DNA from: DATFVA01 sp963800255
GTDB lineage: Bacteria; Bacteroidota; Ignavibacteria; Ignavibacteriales; Ignavibacteriaceae
Length of the DNA: 64,000 nucleotides
NCBI GenBank assembly: GCA_963800255.1
Contig: CAWDAK010000009.1
Location: 124,001-188,000, forward strand
Direction of reading: 5' to 3'
Shown here in pieces: positions 46,323 to 55,406 of the stretch. Both the position numbers and the translations under genes were made by a program. Numbering within the stretch: position 1 is the stretch's first letter; every line of letters starts with the position of its first letter. Below the pieces are notes generated by a model that did not search any database, was not told where the DNA came from, and saw only the letters and a list, made by a program, of their open reading frames with translations.

Positions 46323-47332
46323 TAAAGATAGATCAGAAATCAATTTCGCGGAAAGAATTCATAACAGTTGAATTTCTTTACAAAAACTGTAAGGAACTTT
46401 TTAAACTAAAACTGTTTTCAGATAAGTCCGGGTTCAGCAGGAAGATCTATGATCAGAACCTGCACCGGCCCGGACTTGCTTTAGCAGGTTTTGTAGATCT
46501 TTTCTCTTATACCCGCGTACAAGTATTTGGTAATACCGAAATTCAGTACCTCGCGCAACTAACTGATAAGAAGAAAACGGAAGCTCTTGAAAGAATTTTT
46601 AATTTTGATATTCCCTGCATAATCCTGACAGATAACAACCATCCGTCACAATTGCTGCTTGAATTGGCAAACAAGCATCACATCCCTGTATTCGTCTCGA
46701 TACAACCTACGACAAAGTTAATTTACCTGATTGGTGATTTTCTTGATGATCAGTTCAGTCATCGTGTTTCTATGCATGGCTCATTTGTAGATGTTTATGG
46801 TGTGGGCATATTATTTGTTGGAAAATCGGGGATAGGGAAGAGTGAAGTTGCTTTAGATCTTATTGAGAGAGGACATCGTCTGGTTGGAGACGACGTAATA
46901 ATTCTCACTAAAAAAGGTGAGGGAATTCTCATGGGTGCCGGCACTAACGTTTCCAAGCATTTTATGGAAATAAGGGGACTTGGCATACTGGATATTGAAA
47001 GAATGTTCGGAATTAGAGCAATACGCTACCAGAAACGACTTGAAGTGATAGTGGAACTAGAAAACTGGGACGATAAGGCAGAATATACCCGGACTGGACT
47101 GGATGAGAGTTTCGTTAAAATTCTTGACAGCGAAATTCCCTATGTGAAATTGCCGATAATTCCAGGCAAAAATATTACAGTAATATCTGAAGTGATTGCT
47201 TTACACTATCTTTTGAAACATTATGGACATGACGCAGCCAAAGTATTCCAAAAAAGGCTGAATAAAATCTTAAACGGCGAAATTGACGAGGATCACCGCG
47301 GGATAGATTATTTTGAGCACGATTTCGAATAA
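46319..47332 (+). CDS. hprK: HPr kinase/phosphorylase
   Basis: A 337-residue enzyme. N-terminal domain (about 1-130), then the kinase with P-loop GKSGIGKSEVALDL (about 168-180), GHRLVGDD, and MEIRGLGILDIERMFG, the second HprK signature; C-terminal IPVKLPIIPGKN-like region. It phosphorylates and dephosphorylates Ser46 of HPr in Firmicutes. No ptsH or ptsI is in the window; in non-PTS bacteria its partner is unclear. Confidence 0.93.
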   Translation: MIKIDQKSISRKEFITVEFLYKNCKELFKLKLFSDKSGFSRKIYDQNLHRPGLALAGFVDLFSYTRVQVFGNTEIQYLAQLTDKKKTEALERIFNFDIPCIILTDNNHPSQLLLELANKHHIPVFVSIQPTTKLIYLIGDFLDDQFSHRVSMHGSFVDVYGVGILFVGKSGIGKSEVALDLIERGHRLVGDDVIILTKKGEGILMGAGTNVSKHFMEIRGLGILDIERMFGIRAIRYQKRLEVIVELENWDDKAEYTRTGLDESFVKILDSEIPYVKLPIIPGKNITVISEVIALHYLLKHYGHDAAKVFQKRLNKILNGEIDEDHRGIDYFEHDFE

Positions 47333-47350
47333 TTTAGCTGTTTGGAACCC

Positions 47351-47379
47351 TTGACAAAGATGCCTTATTTTTTTAGATT
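47351..47379 (+). promoter_or_regulatory. Candidate sigma-70 promoter for the M23 peptidase gene
   Basis: Perfect TTGACA (47351-47356), 17-bp spacer, TAGATT (47374-47379). Initiation about 7 bp downstream would leave a leader of only about 6 nt before the ATG at 47392, so the transcript would be almost leaderless; no ribosome site lies between. Confidence 0.45.
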
Positions 47380-47391
47380 CCGCAACCTATT

Positions 47392-48318
47392 ATGAAGAAA
47401 CTATATTACTTCTCCAGTTCAAAACTTCAGTTTGTTGAAGTTAAAAATTTTAAGAAAAAGTTAATTATCTACTTTTGTGCAGCAATTTTTATTCTTACTG
47501 CCACAGTTTATGGTTCATTAAACTTTATTTCTGAAATTACCGGCTCAGGGAAAAGTCTATCGACCCTAAAGGAGGAAAACAAATTCCTTCAGAACAAACT
47601 TGTGGAAACTTCAAATTTGTACAAAAAACTTGATTTTGAGCTTGACAGCCTTATAAATGAAAATAATACCCTGAGAATTGCAGCAAATCTGCCCCCTGTT
47701 TCGAAGGAGGAAGAGCAGGTTGGTGTAGGAGGCGGTTATTTTGACAATGACATTGATTTCTTAAAGGGAAATGTTGCGTATGACCTGAAGGAAGCACTTT
47801 CTTATGTGGATGAGGTGGGACGTAAGGTGGCTTTTGAAAAGGCTCAATTCGAGGAAATTTCAACTAAGATAAAACAAAACGAAAAATTATTTGAGAGTCT
47901 GCCTGCCATAAAGCCATGCTCCGGGATAATAGGTAATGAATTCGGAATGCGAATGCATCCAATATTAAACATCAGAAGGATGCATGAAGGTGTTGATATC
48001 GTTACCGACATTGGAACACCTGTTCACGCTTCGGGTGATGGAAAGGTCGATTTTGTAGGAAGAAAAGGCGGATATGGCCTGTGTGTCGAGATAAATCATG
48101 GTTTTGGATATAAGACAATTTATGGGCATTTATCTAAAGCCGAGGTTAAAGAAGGTCAGAAGATTGACAGAGGGTTTGAAATAGCAAAATCGGGTACTTC
48201 CGGACTTTCCACCGGTCCGCATCTCCATTATGAGGTTGAGCATAATGGTATTAAACTTAATCCTGAAGATTTTTTCTTTGATGATATAAATTTCTTTGCT
48301 GTTGCAAGCAAAGACTAA
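47392..48318 (+). CDS. M23 family peptidase (LytM-like)
   Basis: A 308-residue protein with a single N-terminal membrane helix (about 24-43) and a coiled-coil linker (about 55-90). C-terminal M23 domain (about 180-300): GMRMHPILNIRRMHEGVD and GPHLHYEVEHNG contain the zinc His/Asp ligands, so this is a candidate active peptidase that cleaves murein cross-links. A very good candidate promoter lies upstream; DUF2795 follows by 21 bp. Confidence 0.92.
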   Translation: MKKLYYFSSSKLQFVEVKNFKKKLIIYFCAAIFILTATVYGSLNFISEITGSGKSLSTLKEENKFLQNKLVETSNLYKKLDFELDSLINENNTLRIAANLPPVSKEEEQVGVGGGYFDNDIDFLKGNVAYDLKEALSYVDEVGRKVAFEKAQFEEISTKIKQNEKLFESLPAIKPCSGIIGNEFGMRMHPILNIRRMHEGVDIVTDIGTPVHASGDGKVDFVGRKGGYGLCVEINHGFGYKTIYGHLSKAEVKEGQKIDRGFEIAKSGTSGLSTGPHLHYEVEHNGIKLNPEDFFFDDINFFAVASKD

Positions 48319-48339
48319 TTTTTAGCGGAGATTTAATAT

Positions 48340-48561
48340 ATGATATGGACAGTAGAGCTGGCAGCGTACCTTGATGACGCACCCTGGCCTTCTACAAAAG
48401 ATGAATTGATAGAATATGCTGAAAGAATCGGTGCTCCATATGAGGTAATTGAGAACCTTCAGGAACTTGAAGATTCTGATGAGCCTTATGAATCAATTGA
48501 GGATATCTGGCCTGATTATCCCTCCGATGAGGATTTCTTTTACAACGAAGATGATTATTAA
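48340..48561 (+). CDS. DUF2795 small acidic protein
   Basis: A 73-residue very acidic protein, matching the DUF2795 pattern (WPSTKDELIEYAERIGAPYEVIENLQ) and with an acidic, Tyr-rich tail (YNEDDY). DUF2795 family members are small helical proteins of unknown function. It is directly followed by a terminator, so it is the last gene of the M23 unit. Confidence 0.8.
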   Translation: MIWTVELAAYLDDAPWPSTKDELIEYAERIGAPYEVIENLQELEDSDEPYESIEDIWPDYPSDEDFFYNEDDY

Positions 48562-48582
48562 GCGCTTCACCGCGCTTTTTTT
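48560..48582 (+). terminator. Intrinsic terminator after DUF2795
   Basis: AAGCGC (48560-48565) and GCGCTT (48572-48577) form a 6-bp stem with a TTCACC loop, followed by T to 48582. It begins on the last base of the DUF2795 stop codon and ends 4 bp before the holB ATG. Confidence 0.8.
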
Positions 48583-48585
48583 ATT

Positions 48586-49710
48586 ATGCTTATGAATGAT
48601 GATAACTGGAAAGGTATCTATGGACAAGATTCAGTTAAAGTATTATTAAATTCCTTAATCTCTTCTGACAAAATTCCACATGCTTTCCTCTTTAAAGGCA
48701 ATGACGGAATCGGGAAAGAGTTTACTGCAATCCGGTTTGCTCAAGCCATTAATATTCATAATCTGCCTCCCGAAAAAGGTAATCATATCAGTCAGTTCAT
48801 CCGGAACCTCAGCGAGCCTTATATAAAATATATTTTTCCGCTTCCTAGGGGACGAAATGAAACTGAAACCAGCGGTCCTATGGAGAAATTGAGTCAGGAA
48901 GATAATGATCTGGTAAAAGAGGAATTGGAAGCAAAAGTAAAGAATCCATATCATCGTATTAAAATCCCAAAAGCAAATCAAATCAAAATAAGCAGTATAC
49001 GGGATATTCGTAAGTTTCTCTCAATGGATTATAGTGATCTGAAATTCCGTTTTGTTCTTATTTCCTCTGCACATTTGATGAATGAAGAAGCTCAGAATGC
49101 ACTCTTAAAAAACCTGGAAGAACCACCAGAAGGAATTGTTTTTGTTCTTAGCACACCTTATCCCGGGCAGCTTAGAGAAACTATACGATCCAGATGCTGG
49201 ATCATAAATTTTCAGCCTCTTACCTCGGGTGATGTGGAGAATATACTGGTTTCTGATTTTAAAATAGAAAGACAGCCGGCTCACTCAGCCGCAATTTTTT
49301 CAAATGGTTCAATAACCGAGGCCGTCAACCTGCTGCAGCATGATCTTAAGCTCCTTAAGGAAAAGACCATCCTCGTTCTTCGATATTCCTTCGGAAGGAG
49401 GTTTCATTCAGCTCTTGAAGAATTTAATTCAGTAATAAGTGAGCAGGGGAGTGAGTCATTTAAAATTATTGTACTAATGATTATTTCCTGGTTAAATGAC
49501 CTGCAGAAATTCAGAGCTGGTCTGACAAATTATTTTTTCGATGACTATGTTGAAACCTTGCAAAAGTTCAATTTGAAGTTTTCCAATGTGGCGCTTAACG
49601 AAATTGTATTTAAACTTGATAAAACGGCCTCATTGATTAAGAATAATATTAACCTGAATACACTAACCTTATATATCGTTACTGAATTATCTCAATTAAC
49701 CCGTAAATAA
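48586..49710 (+). CDS. holB: DNA polymerase III delta' subunit
   Basis: A 374-residue clamp-loader protein. Seen: IPHAFLFKGNDGIGKEFTAI (P-loop-like, GNDGIGKE), a 60-residue insert after about residue 65, then SISSIRDIRKFL-like region, NALLKNLEEPPEGIVFVLST and RSRCWIINFQPL. The usual zinc-module Cys residues are absent. Starts 4 bp beyond a terminator with no ribosome site; it needs its own promoter or readthrough. Confidence 0.87.
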   Translation: MLMNDDNWKGIYGQDSVKVLLNSLISSDKIPHAFLFKGNDGIGKEFTAIRFAQAINIHNLPPEKGNHISQFIRNLSEPYIKYIFPLPRGRNETETSGPMEKLSQEDNDLVKEELEAKVKNPYHRIKIPKANQIKISSIRDIRKFLSMDYSDLKFRFVLISSAHLMNEEAQNALLKNLEEPPEGIVFVLSTPYPGQLRETIRSRCWIINFQPLTSGDVENILVSDFKIERQPAHSAAIFSNGSITEAVNLLQHDLKLLKEKTILVLRYSFGRRFHSALEEFNSVISEQGSESFKIIVLMIISWLNDLQKFRAGLTNYFFDDYVETLQKFNLKFSNVALNEIVFKLDKTASLIKNNINLNTLTLYIVTELSQLTRK

Positions 49711-49910
49711 ATCGTCTTCTGGAAACAACTGCCCTGTGACTAATAGCTGACTTTCCATATTTATTTATCGTGAAGAAAAAAATCTATACTAGGAAAATAA
49801 TTTGAATAGATTGAGTAAGCTGTAGAAAGGATTGAAAAATATCATAACCGGTATTCGTCAGAATCAATTTCAATTTAATTCGATCCATCCGATTCCTGAT
49901 TAATTAGCGA

Positions 49911-49948
49911 ATTTTGATTATTTTTGATGTTCATATTGAAATCAAAAT
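49911..49948. promoter_or_regulatory. Inverted repeat in the leader of the thiolase operon
   Basis: ATTTTGATT (49911-49919) and AATCAAAAT (49940-49948) are perfect 9-bp arms 20 bp apart, ending 5 bp before the GAGGAG ribosome site of the thiolase gene. Could be an operator or an RNA hairpin near the ribosome site; AT-rich arms allow chance. The rest of the 252-bp gap before the thiolase shows nothing clear. Confidence 0.4.
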
Positions 49949-49962
49949 CAACTGAGGAGATT

Positions 49963-51138
49963 ATGCGAAAAGTAGTTATAACTGCAGCGAAAAGGACACC
50001 TGTTGGTTCTTTCAATGGGAGCCTGGCATCTTTCAGTGCTGCCCAGCTGGGAAGTATCGCAATTAAGGGGATTCTGGAAGACTCAAAAATAGACGGAAAT
50101 TTAATTGATGAGGTAATAATGGGAAATGTCCTGACCGGTGGTCAGGGACAGGCACCGGGAAGACAAGCAGCAATTTTTGCAGGTTTACCTGAAAAAACAG
50201 AATGTTTGACGATAAATAAGATGTGCGGCAGTGGATTAAAGGCTGTAATGCTGGCACAACAGGCTATTGCACTGGGTGATGCAGACATAATTATAGCGGG
50301 TGGTCAGGAAAGTATGACCAATGCTCCATATCTTCTCCCAAAGGCACGATCGGGGTACAGGCTTGGTAATGGTGAAATTGTCGATTCAATAGTTAAGGAT
50401 GGGCTTTGGGATGTTTATAATGATATTCATATGGGAAGCTGTGCCGAATCTTGTGCCAGGGACTTTTCGTTCAAGCGTGAAGAACTTGATGAATTTGCGA
50501 CAAACTCATATAAAAAAGCCCATGAGGCACAGAAATCTGGGAAGTTTAAAGACGAAATCATAAAAGTCGGTATTAAAACAAAAAAAGGGGAGTCCTTCGT
50601 AGAGGAGGATGAGGAACCCGGTCGCGTTATTTTTGATAAAATAGCGGCCCTGAGACCTGTATTTGAAAAAGAAGGTGTGGTAACTGCCGCCAATGCTTCA
50701 AGCATTAATGACGGTGCTGCTGCATTGATGGTAATGAGTGAGGAAAAGGCAAAGGAGCTCGGATTAGTTCCTCTTGTGGAGATCGTTGCCCAAAGTTCAG
50801 CGGCGAAAGCCCCGATAGAGTTTACAACAGCACCTGCAGATGCTATTGCCAAGGTTCTTAAAAAAGCGAATTTGACGAAAGACGATATTGATCTTTTTGA
50901 GATAAATGAGGCCTTCGCTGTCGTATCACTCGCTGTGAATAAAATACTTGAGCTCGATAATTCTAAAATCAATGTTAACGGCGGTGCAATAGCCATAGGA
51001 CATCCTATTGGTGCCAGCGGCGCAAGGATACTGGTTACACTTATTCATGAAATGAAAAAGCGTAATTCAAAATATGGGTTGGCTTCTCTTTGTATAGGTG
51101 GGGGAGAGGCTTCCGCTTTAATAGTTAAAAACATTTAA
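49963..51138 (+). CDS. Acetyl-CoA C-acetyltransferase (thiolase)
   Basis: A 391-residue thiolase. Active-site Cys88 in NKMCGSGLKA, the His in GHPIGASGARIL and the second Cys in SLCIGGGEASAL. It condenses two acetyl-CoA to acetoacetyl-CoA or cleaves it. The ATG at 49963 has a GAGGAG site; a frame-compatible ATG 39 bp earlier would overlap the inverted repeat and add a non-homologous leader. The dehydrogenase follows after 12 bp. Confidence 0.95.
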   Translation: MRKVVITAAKRTPVGSFNGSLASFSAAQLGSIAIKGILEDSKIDGNLIDEVIMGNVLTGGQGQAPGRQAAIFAGLPEKTECLTINKMCGSGLKAVMLAQQAIALGDADIIIAGGQESMTNAPYLLPKARSGYRLGNGEIVDSIVKDGLWDVYNDIHMGSCAESCARDFSFKREELDEFATNSYKKAHEAQKSGKFKDEIIKVGIKTKKGESFVEEDEEPGRVIFDKIAALRPVFEKEGVVTAANASSINDGAAALMVMSEEKAKELGLVPLVEIVAQSSAAKAPIEFTTAPADAIAKVLKKANLTKDDIDLFEINEAFAVVSLAVNKILELDNSKINVNGGAIAIGHPIGASGARILVTLIHEMKKRNSKYGLASLCIGGGEASALIVKNI

Positions 51139-51150
51139 CGGAAGGTTAAT

Positions 51151-52002
51151 ATGGATATTAAAAAAGTATCGGTTATCGGAGGCGGCACCATGGGAAATGG
51201 AATTACTCATGTTTTTGCCCTTAAAGGTTTTAATGTAAATCTAATAGAGATGAACGGGGATCTTGCTGATAAAGCCATAGCTACTATCACAAAGAACCTT
51301 GATAGACAGGTTAAAAAAGAAGTGATTTCCGAACAGGATAAATCGTCAGCATTATCCAGCATTACTAAAATAGTTGGAGTAGAAAATACTCCCGCTGATT
51401 CAGATCTGGTTATCGAAGCAATTTATGAGGATAAGGTGGTTAAGCTTAACATATTTAACACCTTAGAGTCGATAGTTAAAAAAGATTCTATCTTTGCTTC
51501 CAACACATCGTCGATTTCAATAACTGAATTATCAGCTGCAACCAGGGCAGATAGATTCATTGGTATGCATTTCATGAATCCCGTTCCGATGATGAAGCTG
51601 GTAGAAATAATCCGGGGATATTCCACAAGTGATGAAACTTTCTCTACGATCAAAATTTTATCGGAAAAACTTGATAAAGTTCCGGTTGAAGTTTTTGATT
51701 ATCCGGGCTTTATTTCAAACAGGATCCTGATGCCTATGATAAATGAAGCTGTGTTTGCATTAATGGAGGGTGTAGCTTCAGCCGAAGACATAGATACAGT
51801 TATGAAACTTGGGATGAATCATCCTATGGGACCATTAACGCTGGCAGATTTTATTGGACTTGATGTCTGTCTTGCAATTATGACAGTGCTGTATGACGGG
51901 TTTAATGATCCGAAATACCGGGCATGTCCGCTTCTCAAGAAAATGGTTGCAGCTAAGAAATTAGGAAGAAAATCAGGTGAAGGGTTTTTTAAATACAATT
52001 AA
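51151..52002 (+). CDS. hbd: 3-hydroxybutyryl-CoA dehydrogenase
   Basis: A 283-residue enzyme. NAD-binding VIGGGTMGNGITHVF, the catalytic region FIGMHFMNPVPMMKLVEI with the His, and the C-terminal NHPMGPLTLADFIGLD. It interconverts acetoacetyl-CoA and 3-hydroxybutyryl-CoA and pairs functionally with the thiolase in fatty-acid or butyryl-type metabolism. A crotonase gene is not in the window. The ClC gene starts 12 bp later. Confidence 0.94.
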   Translation: MDIKKVSVIGGGTMGNGITHVFALKGFNVNLIEMNGDLADKAIATITKNLDRQVKKEVISEQDKSSALSSITKIVGVENTPADSDLVIEAIYEDKVVKLNIFNTLESIVKKDSIFASNTSSISITELSAATRADRFIGMHFMNPVPMMKLVEIIRGYSTSDETFSTIKILSEKLDKVPVEVFDYPGFISNRILMPMINEAVFALMEGVASAEDIDTVMKLGMNHPMGPLTLADFIGLDVCLAIMTVLYDGFNDPKYRACPLLKKMVAAKKLGRKSGEGFFKYN

Positions 52003-52014
52003 GGCATTTTATAC

Positions 52015-53841
52015 TTGCGGCTACTGAAAAATCTAAAGCGAACGACACGGTTTTATAGATATAAGATAAATCATTTCTTTTCTTCTTTTGCTGTTACCCA
52101 GGATACCTATCTGCTTATCCTTGGAGGAATTATAGGCGTACTTTGCGGGTACGGAGCGGTAATCTTCCATGAAGCAATCAAATTAATAAAAGATCTTTCT
52201 TTTGATGAGCCCGGAAAATTTTTCGGGCTTCCTTCTTTGTTGAATGCTGACGAATGGTACATTAAAGGTCTGATAATACTTGTACCTGCAATCGGGGGTC
52301 TTCTGGTGGGTGTACTTGCACATTATTTTGAAGGAGGTAAAAAAGGAGAAGGAATACCCAATGTTATTGACGCGATAGCCTCAAGGGGTGGTGTCATAAA
52401 GGGGAGTGTAGCTGTTATTAAAACTGTCGGCTCTACGTTAAGTATTGGAACCGGTGGTGCAGGCGGAAAAGAAGGTCCAATTGTTCAGATCGGCGCTGCC
52501 ATAGGCTCGGCATTTGGACAATATCTTTCAACTTCATCCGACAGGCTTAAGATCCTGGTTGGCTGCGGTGCTGCTGCAGGTCTTTCAGCTGCTTTTAATG
52601 CACCTATCGGTGGAGCATTATTCGCGATGGAAATAATTCTGCATACATTTAATGCTAAATCCTTTAGTCCAATAATCATTGCCTCAGTTTTTGGTACAGT
52701 AATATCCAGGGGTTATCTGGGAAATCAGCCTGCCTTTCAGATTCCAACTTATGAACTGGTTACAAATACAGAATTTGTGTTTTATATTGTTCTCGGAATA
52801 CTTGCAGCTCTAACTGCAGTTTATTTCGTTAAGATGTTCCTCAGAATAGACTCATATTTTGATAAACTCAAAAAAATACCCAGGATAATTAAACCTGCTA
52901 TAGGCGGACTTGGAGTAGGAATAATAGGACTTTACCTTCCGGGAGTATATGGTTTCAGCTATGACGCAATAGCGAACTCTCTTCAGCATCCTACGGCCTT
53001 CTGGGTGCTTCTGGCGCTGGTTGTTTTCAAACCGATAGCAACCGGACTGACCATAGGATCAGGTGGAAATGGAGGCACCTTTGCTCCCAGTCTTTTTACG
53101 GGAGCAATGCTTGGCGGACTTTTTGGACAGATAGTAAATTACTTTTTCCCGGCTATAAGTGCTCCGCCAGGAGCATATGCACTGGTAGGTATGGGAGCAG
53201 TAGTTGCAGGCACAACTCACGCTTCTTTAACCGCTTTAATCATGGTGTTTGAGATGACTGGAAACTATAAGATTATATTGCCATTGATGTTAACCATTAT
53301 CATTTCAACCACATTATCAAAACTTTTCCTGAAAGGCTCTCTCTACACGATTAAATTCGACCGTGAAGGCAAAGGCATTGATATCTACGGTCGTAAAGTA
53401 TCCATACTCAAGAACCTGCCAATATTTAATATGGTCGAGCACAACGCTGATATAGTTGGAGAAGAATTTTCATTTAAGGATCTTCTTAATATTGTTAAAG
53501 AATCACGTTTTACAAATATTATGGTTAAGAACCAGAACGATCGAATTGTGGGTCAGATTGAATTTCAGGATATCAGGAACGCTGTGCTGGATGATGAGAC
53601 CAGGCATATACTGAACTTCCTGGTAGCCGGAGATTTAATGACGAGAACGATTCCTACAATATCTTCGGATAAAAACAGCGAAGAAGCGTTAATGCTTATG
53701 GAAAAAGAGGATCTGGATTATCTGCCGGTGTTAGAAAAAGATACTAAAAAATATATAGGCATAGTTACAAAAGAGAATATCCTCAGGAAATATCAGAATG
53801 AACTGTTTTTAATGCAGAACGAGAATGAATTTGCCCTCTAA
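52015..53841 (+). CDS. ClC-family chloride channel/antiporter with CBS domains
   Basis: A 608-residue protein: ClC membrane domain (about 25-440) with the anion-selectivity segments GEGIPNVIDAI, GKEGPIVQIGAAIGSAFG (gating Glu) and GNGGTFAPSLFTGAMLGG; then two CBS domains (about 470-595) that bind adenine nucleotides. TTG start at 52015. Probably a Cl-/H+ antiporter or channel for pH and voltage balance. Confidence 0.92.
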   Translation: MRLLKNLKRTTRFYRYKINHFFSSFAVTQDTYLLILGGIIGVLCGYGAVIFHEAIKLIKDLSFDEPGKFFGLPSLLNADEWYIKGLIILVPAIGGLLVGVLAHYFEGGKKGEGIPNVIDAIASRGGVIKGSVAVIKTVGSTLSIGTGGAGGKEGPIVQIGAAIGSAFGQYLSTSSDRLKILVGCGAAAGLSAAFNAPIGGALFAMEIILHTFNAKSFSPIIIASVFGTVISRGYLGNQPAFQIPTYELVTNTEFVFYIVLGILAALTAVYFVKMFLRIDSYFDKLKKIPRIIKPAIGGLGVGIIGLYLPGVYGFSYDAIANSLQHPTAFWVLLALVVFKPIATGLTIGSGGNGGTFAPSLFTGAMLGGLFGQIVNYFFPAISAPPGAYALVGMGAVVAGTTHASLTALIMVFEMTGNYKIILPLMLTIIISTTLSKLFLKGSLYTIKFDREGKGIDIYGRKVSILKNLPIFNMVEHNADIVGEEFSFKDLLNIVKESRFTNIMVKNQNDRIVGQIEFQDIRNAVLDDETRHILNFLVAGDLMTRTIPTISSDKNSEEALMLMEKEDLDYLPVLEKDTKKYIGIVTKENILRKYQNELFLMQNENEFAL

Positions 53842-54246
53842 AATCATACCAGTGTATCCGATAATATATATTATGTAAACTTTCATTTGTTGGTTATTTC
53901 TATTGAATCATAGGTTTCACCAGTTTCGCTCCCTTCTCATCTACGCTCAACCTATTCATAGATGTAGGATACGTGTGATAATAATAATGCGGTAGATTAT
54001 TTTTTAAAACCTAAATTATTTTTGAACCTTACCTCATCTTAAGATATAAATTATAGGGTTTATTTGAGGTGAATTTTCTTCCCCGGGCTTAACTGATTCT
54101 AAGTAGAAGCATAAATATAATCAGCCGTGTTAGGATGCTTATGAGGATCAGATGTTTTAGAAATCCTTGAAGATTGATATGAGCTGAAGCCGAAATTGAT
54201 ACAAGCTTTTATCAGACAAATTCTTCTATAGATTTGATGAGATTAA
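53842..54246. other. 405-bp intergenic region with no gene found
   Basis: Between the converging ClC gene and the small minus-strand gene. AT-rich and without a coding frame I can support. Weak inverted repeats: CATCTA (53938-53943) with TAGATG (53959-53964), and ACCTCA (54031-54036) with TGAGGT (54065-54070). No T-run terminator, tRNA or known motif seen. Possibly decayed sequence or an unidentified RNA. Confidence 0.5.
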
Positions 54247-54453
54247 CTAGAAGAAGCTACCAAGTTTAATGAGAAGGAAGATAATTACCATAATAAGTAG
54301 TATCCAGAGAATAGGACTTTTCCTTCGGGATATATGTTTTCTTTGGGACCTGAAACCCAGCTGGCGTTTTTTTCTTTCAGCAGGGTCTGCTTCAGGATCA
54401 TAGAACCTCGGGGTATAATCAAAAACCCTATGTCGGGGACTTTTCATGAACAT
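54247..54453 (-). CDS. Small basic membrane protein after ftsY
   Basis: A 68-residue protein: polar, basic N-terminal half (DYTPRFYDPEADPAERKKR, then RSQRKHISRRK) and one membrane helix at the end (ILWILLIMVIIFLLIKLGSFF, split by the cap residues). ATG at 54453, or 54447 two codons in. It begins 17 bp after ftsY. I do not recognise a named family; the FYDP motif and basic linker suggest a conserved tail-anchored protein of this lineage, perhaps linked to membrane targeting. Confidence 0.6.
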   Translation of the reverse strand: MFMKSPRHRVFDYTPRFYDPEADPAERKKRQLGFRSQRKHISRRKSPILWILLIMVIIFLLIKLGSFF

Positions 54454-54470
54454 AGCACATAACCTGGTTA

Positions 54471-55406
54471 TTAATTCTCAAATATAGCAGATACAAACAA
54501 GCCTGGATCAAAAGTCTGAAGATCATCGATTGCTTCACCGATGCCGATATATTTCACAGGAATATTTTGTTTGGCGCAAATCTGGAATACAACTCCGCCT
54601 TTGGCTGTTCCGTCAAGTTTAGTTATTACCAGTCCGGAAATATCGGTAACTTTTGAGAATTCCTCCGCCTGAATGAGTGCGTTCTGTCCTGTTGTACCAT
54701 CAAGAACAAGAAGCGTTTCATTAGGAGCATAGTCAAGAACTTTCCCTGATACTCGCTTTATTTTGTTTAATTCCTCCATCAGGTGAACTTTATTATGGAG
54801 TCTTCCTGCAGTATCTATCAAAACTATGTCGTATTTCTCTCTTACAGCCCTCTGGATGGTATCAAATGCTACTGATGAGGGATCGGCACCTTTCCCTTTA
54901 TGAACGATCTCTACACCGGCTCTTTCAGCCCAGATATCGAGCTGTTCATTAGCAGCTGCCCTGAAAGTATCGGCGGCACCCACAATGACCCTCAGGCCGG
55001 CTTTTTTATAATTATAAGCAAGTTTCCCAATAGTAGTGGTCTTCCCTGCTCCATTAACCCCCACGATCAAAATAACATAGGGTTTGTAATTTTCAATATT
55101 ATTTCCGTTTGATTTGTTCCCGGTATCCAGTACTTCAACCAGTTCTTTTTTAACTGATCCGAGAATATTAATTTTACTTCGATCTTTTTCCCTGTGAAGT
55201 CTTTCCCGGGCAGCTTCTATGATTTTTTCGGAAGTGTCAAAACCTATATCAGAAGTAATAAGTATTTCTTCAATCTCATCAAGTGTTTTATCATCAAGGA
55301 CAGCTTTGCGGGTTATCGTCTCATTTATTGAATTTACAATTTTCGTCCTGGTTTTGCTTAATCCGTCCTTAAGTTTAGAGAAATTTATATTTTCAAACAG
55401 ATTCAT
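54471..55406 (-). CDS. ftsY: Signal recognition particle receptor FtsY
   Basis: A 311-residue SRP GTPase. N-domain helices (about 1-100), G1 GVNGAGKT at 116-123, DTAGRL (G3) and TKLDGTAKGG (G4), plus GIGEAIDDLQTFDP at the end. The acidic A domain of E. coli FtsY is missing, normal for this group. It docks SRP-ribosome complexes at the inner membrane. ATG overlaps the upstream gene by 14 bp. Confidence 0.96.
   Translation of the reverse strand: MNLFENINFSKLKDGLSKTRTKIVNSINETITRKAVLDDKTLDEIEEILITSDIGFDTSEKIIEAARERLHREKDRSKINILGSVKKELVEVLDTGNKSNGNNIENYKPYVILIVGVNGAGKTTTIGKLAYNYKKAGLRVIVGAADTFRAAANEQLDIWAERAGVEIVHKGKGADPSSVAFDTIQRAVREKYDIVLIDTAGRLHNKVHLMEELNKIKRVSGKVLDYAPNETLLVLDGTTGQNALIQAEEFSKVTDISGLVITKLDGTAKGGVVFQICAKQNIPVKYIGIGEAIDDLQTFDPGLFVSAIFEN

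Noticed and set aside
50427..50996. 189-codon minus-strand frame
   Set aside because: Antisense to the thiolase gene; low-complexity Ser/Ala/Phe composition typical of a shadow frame.
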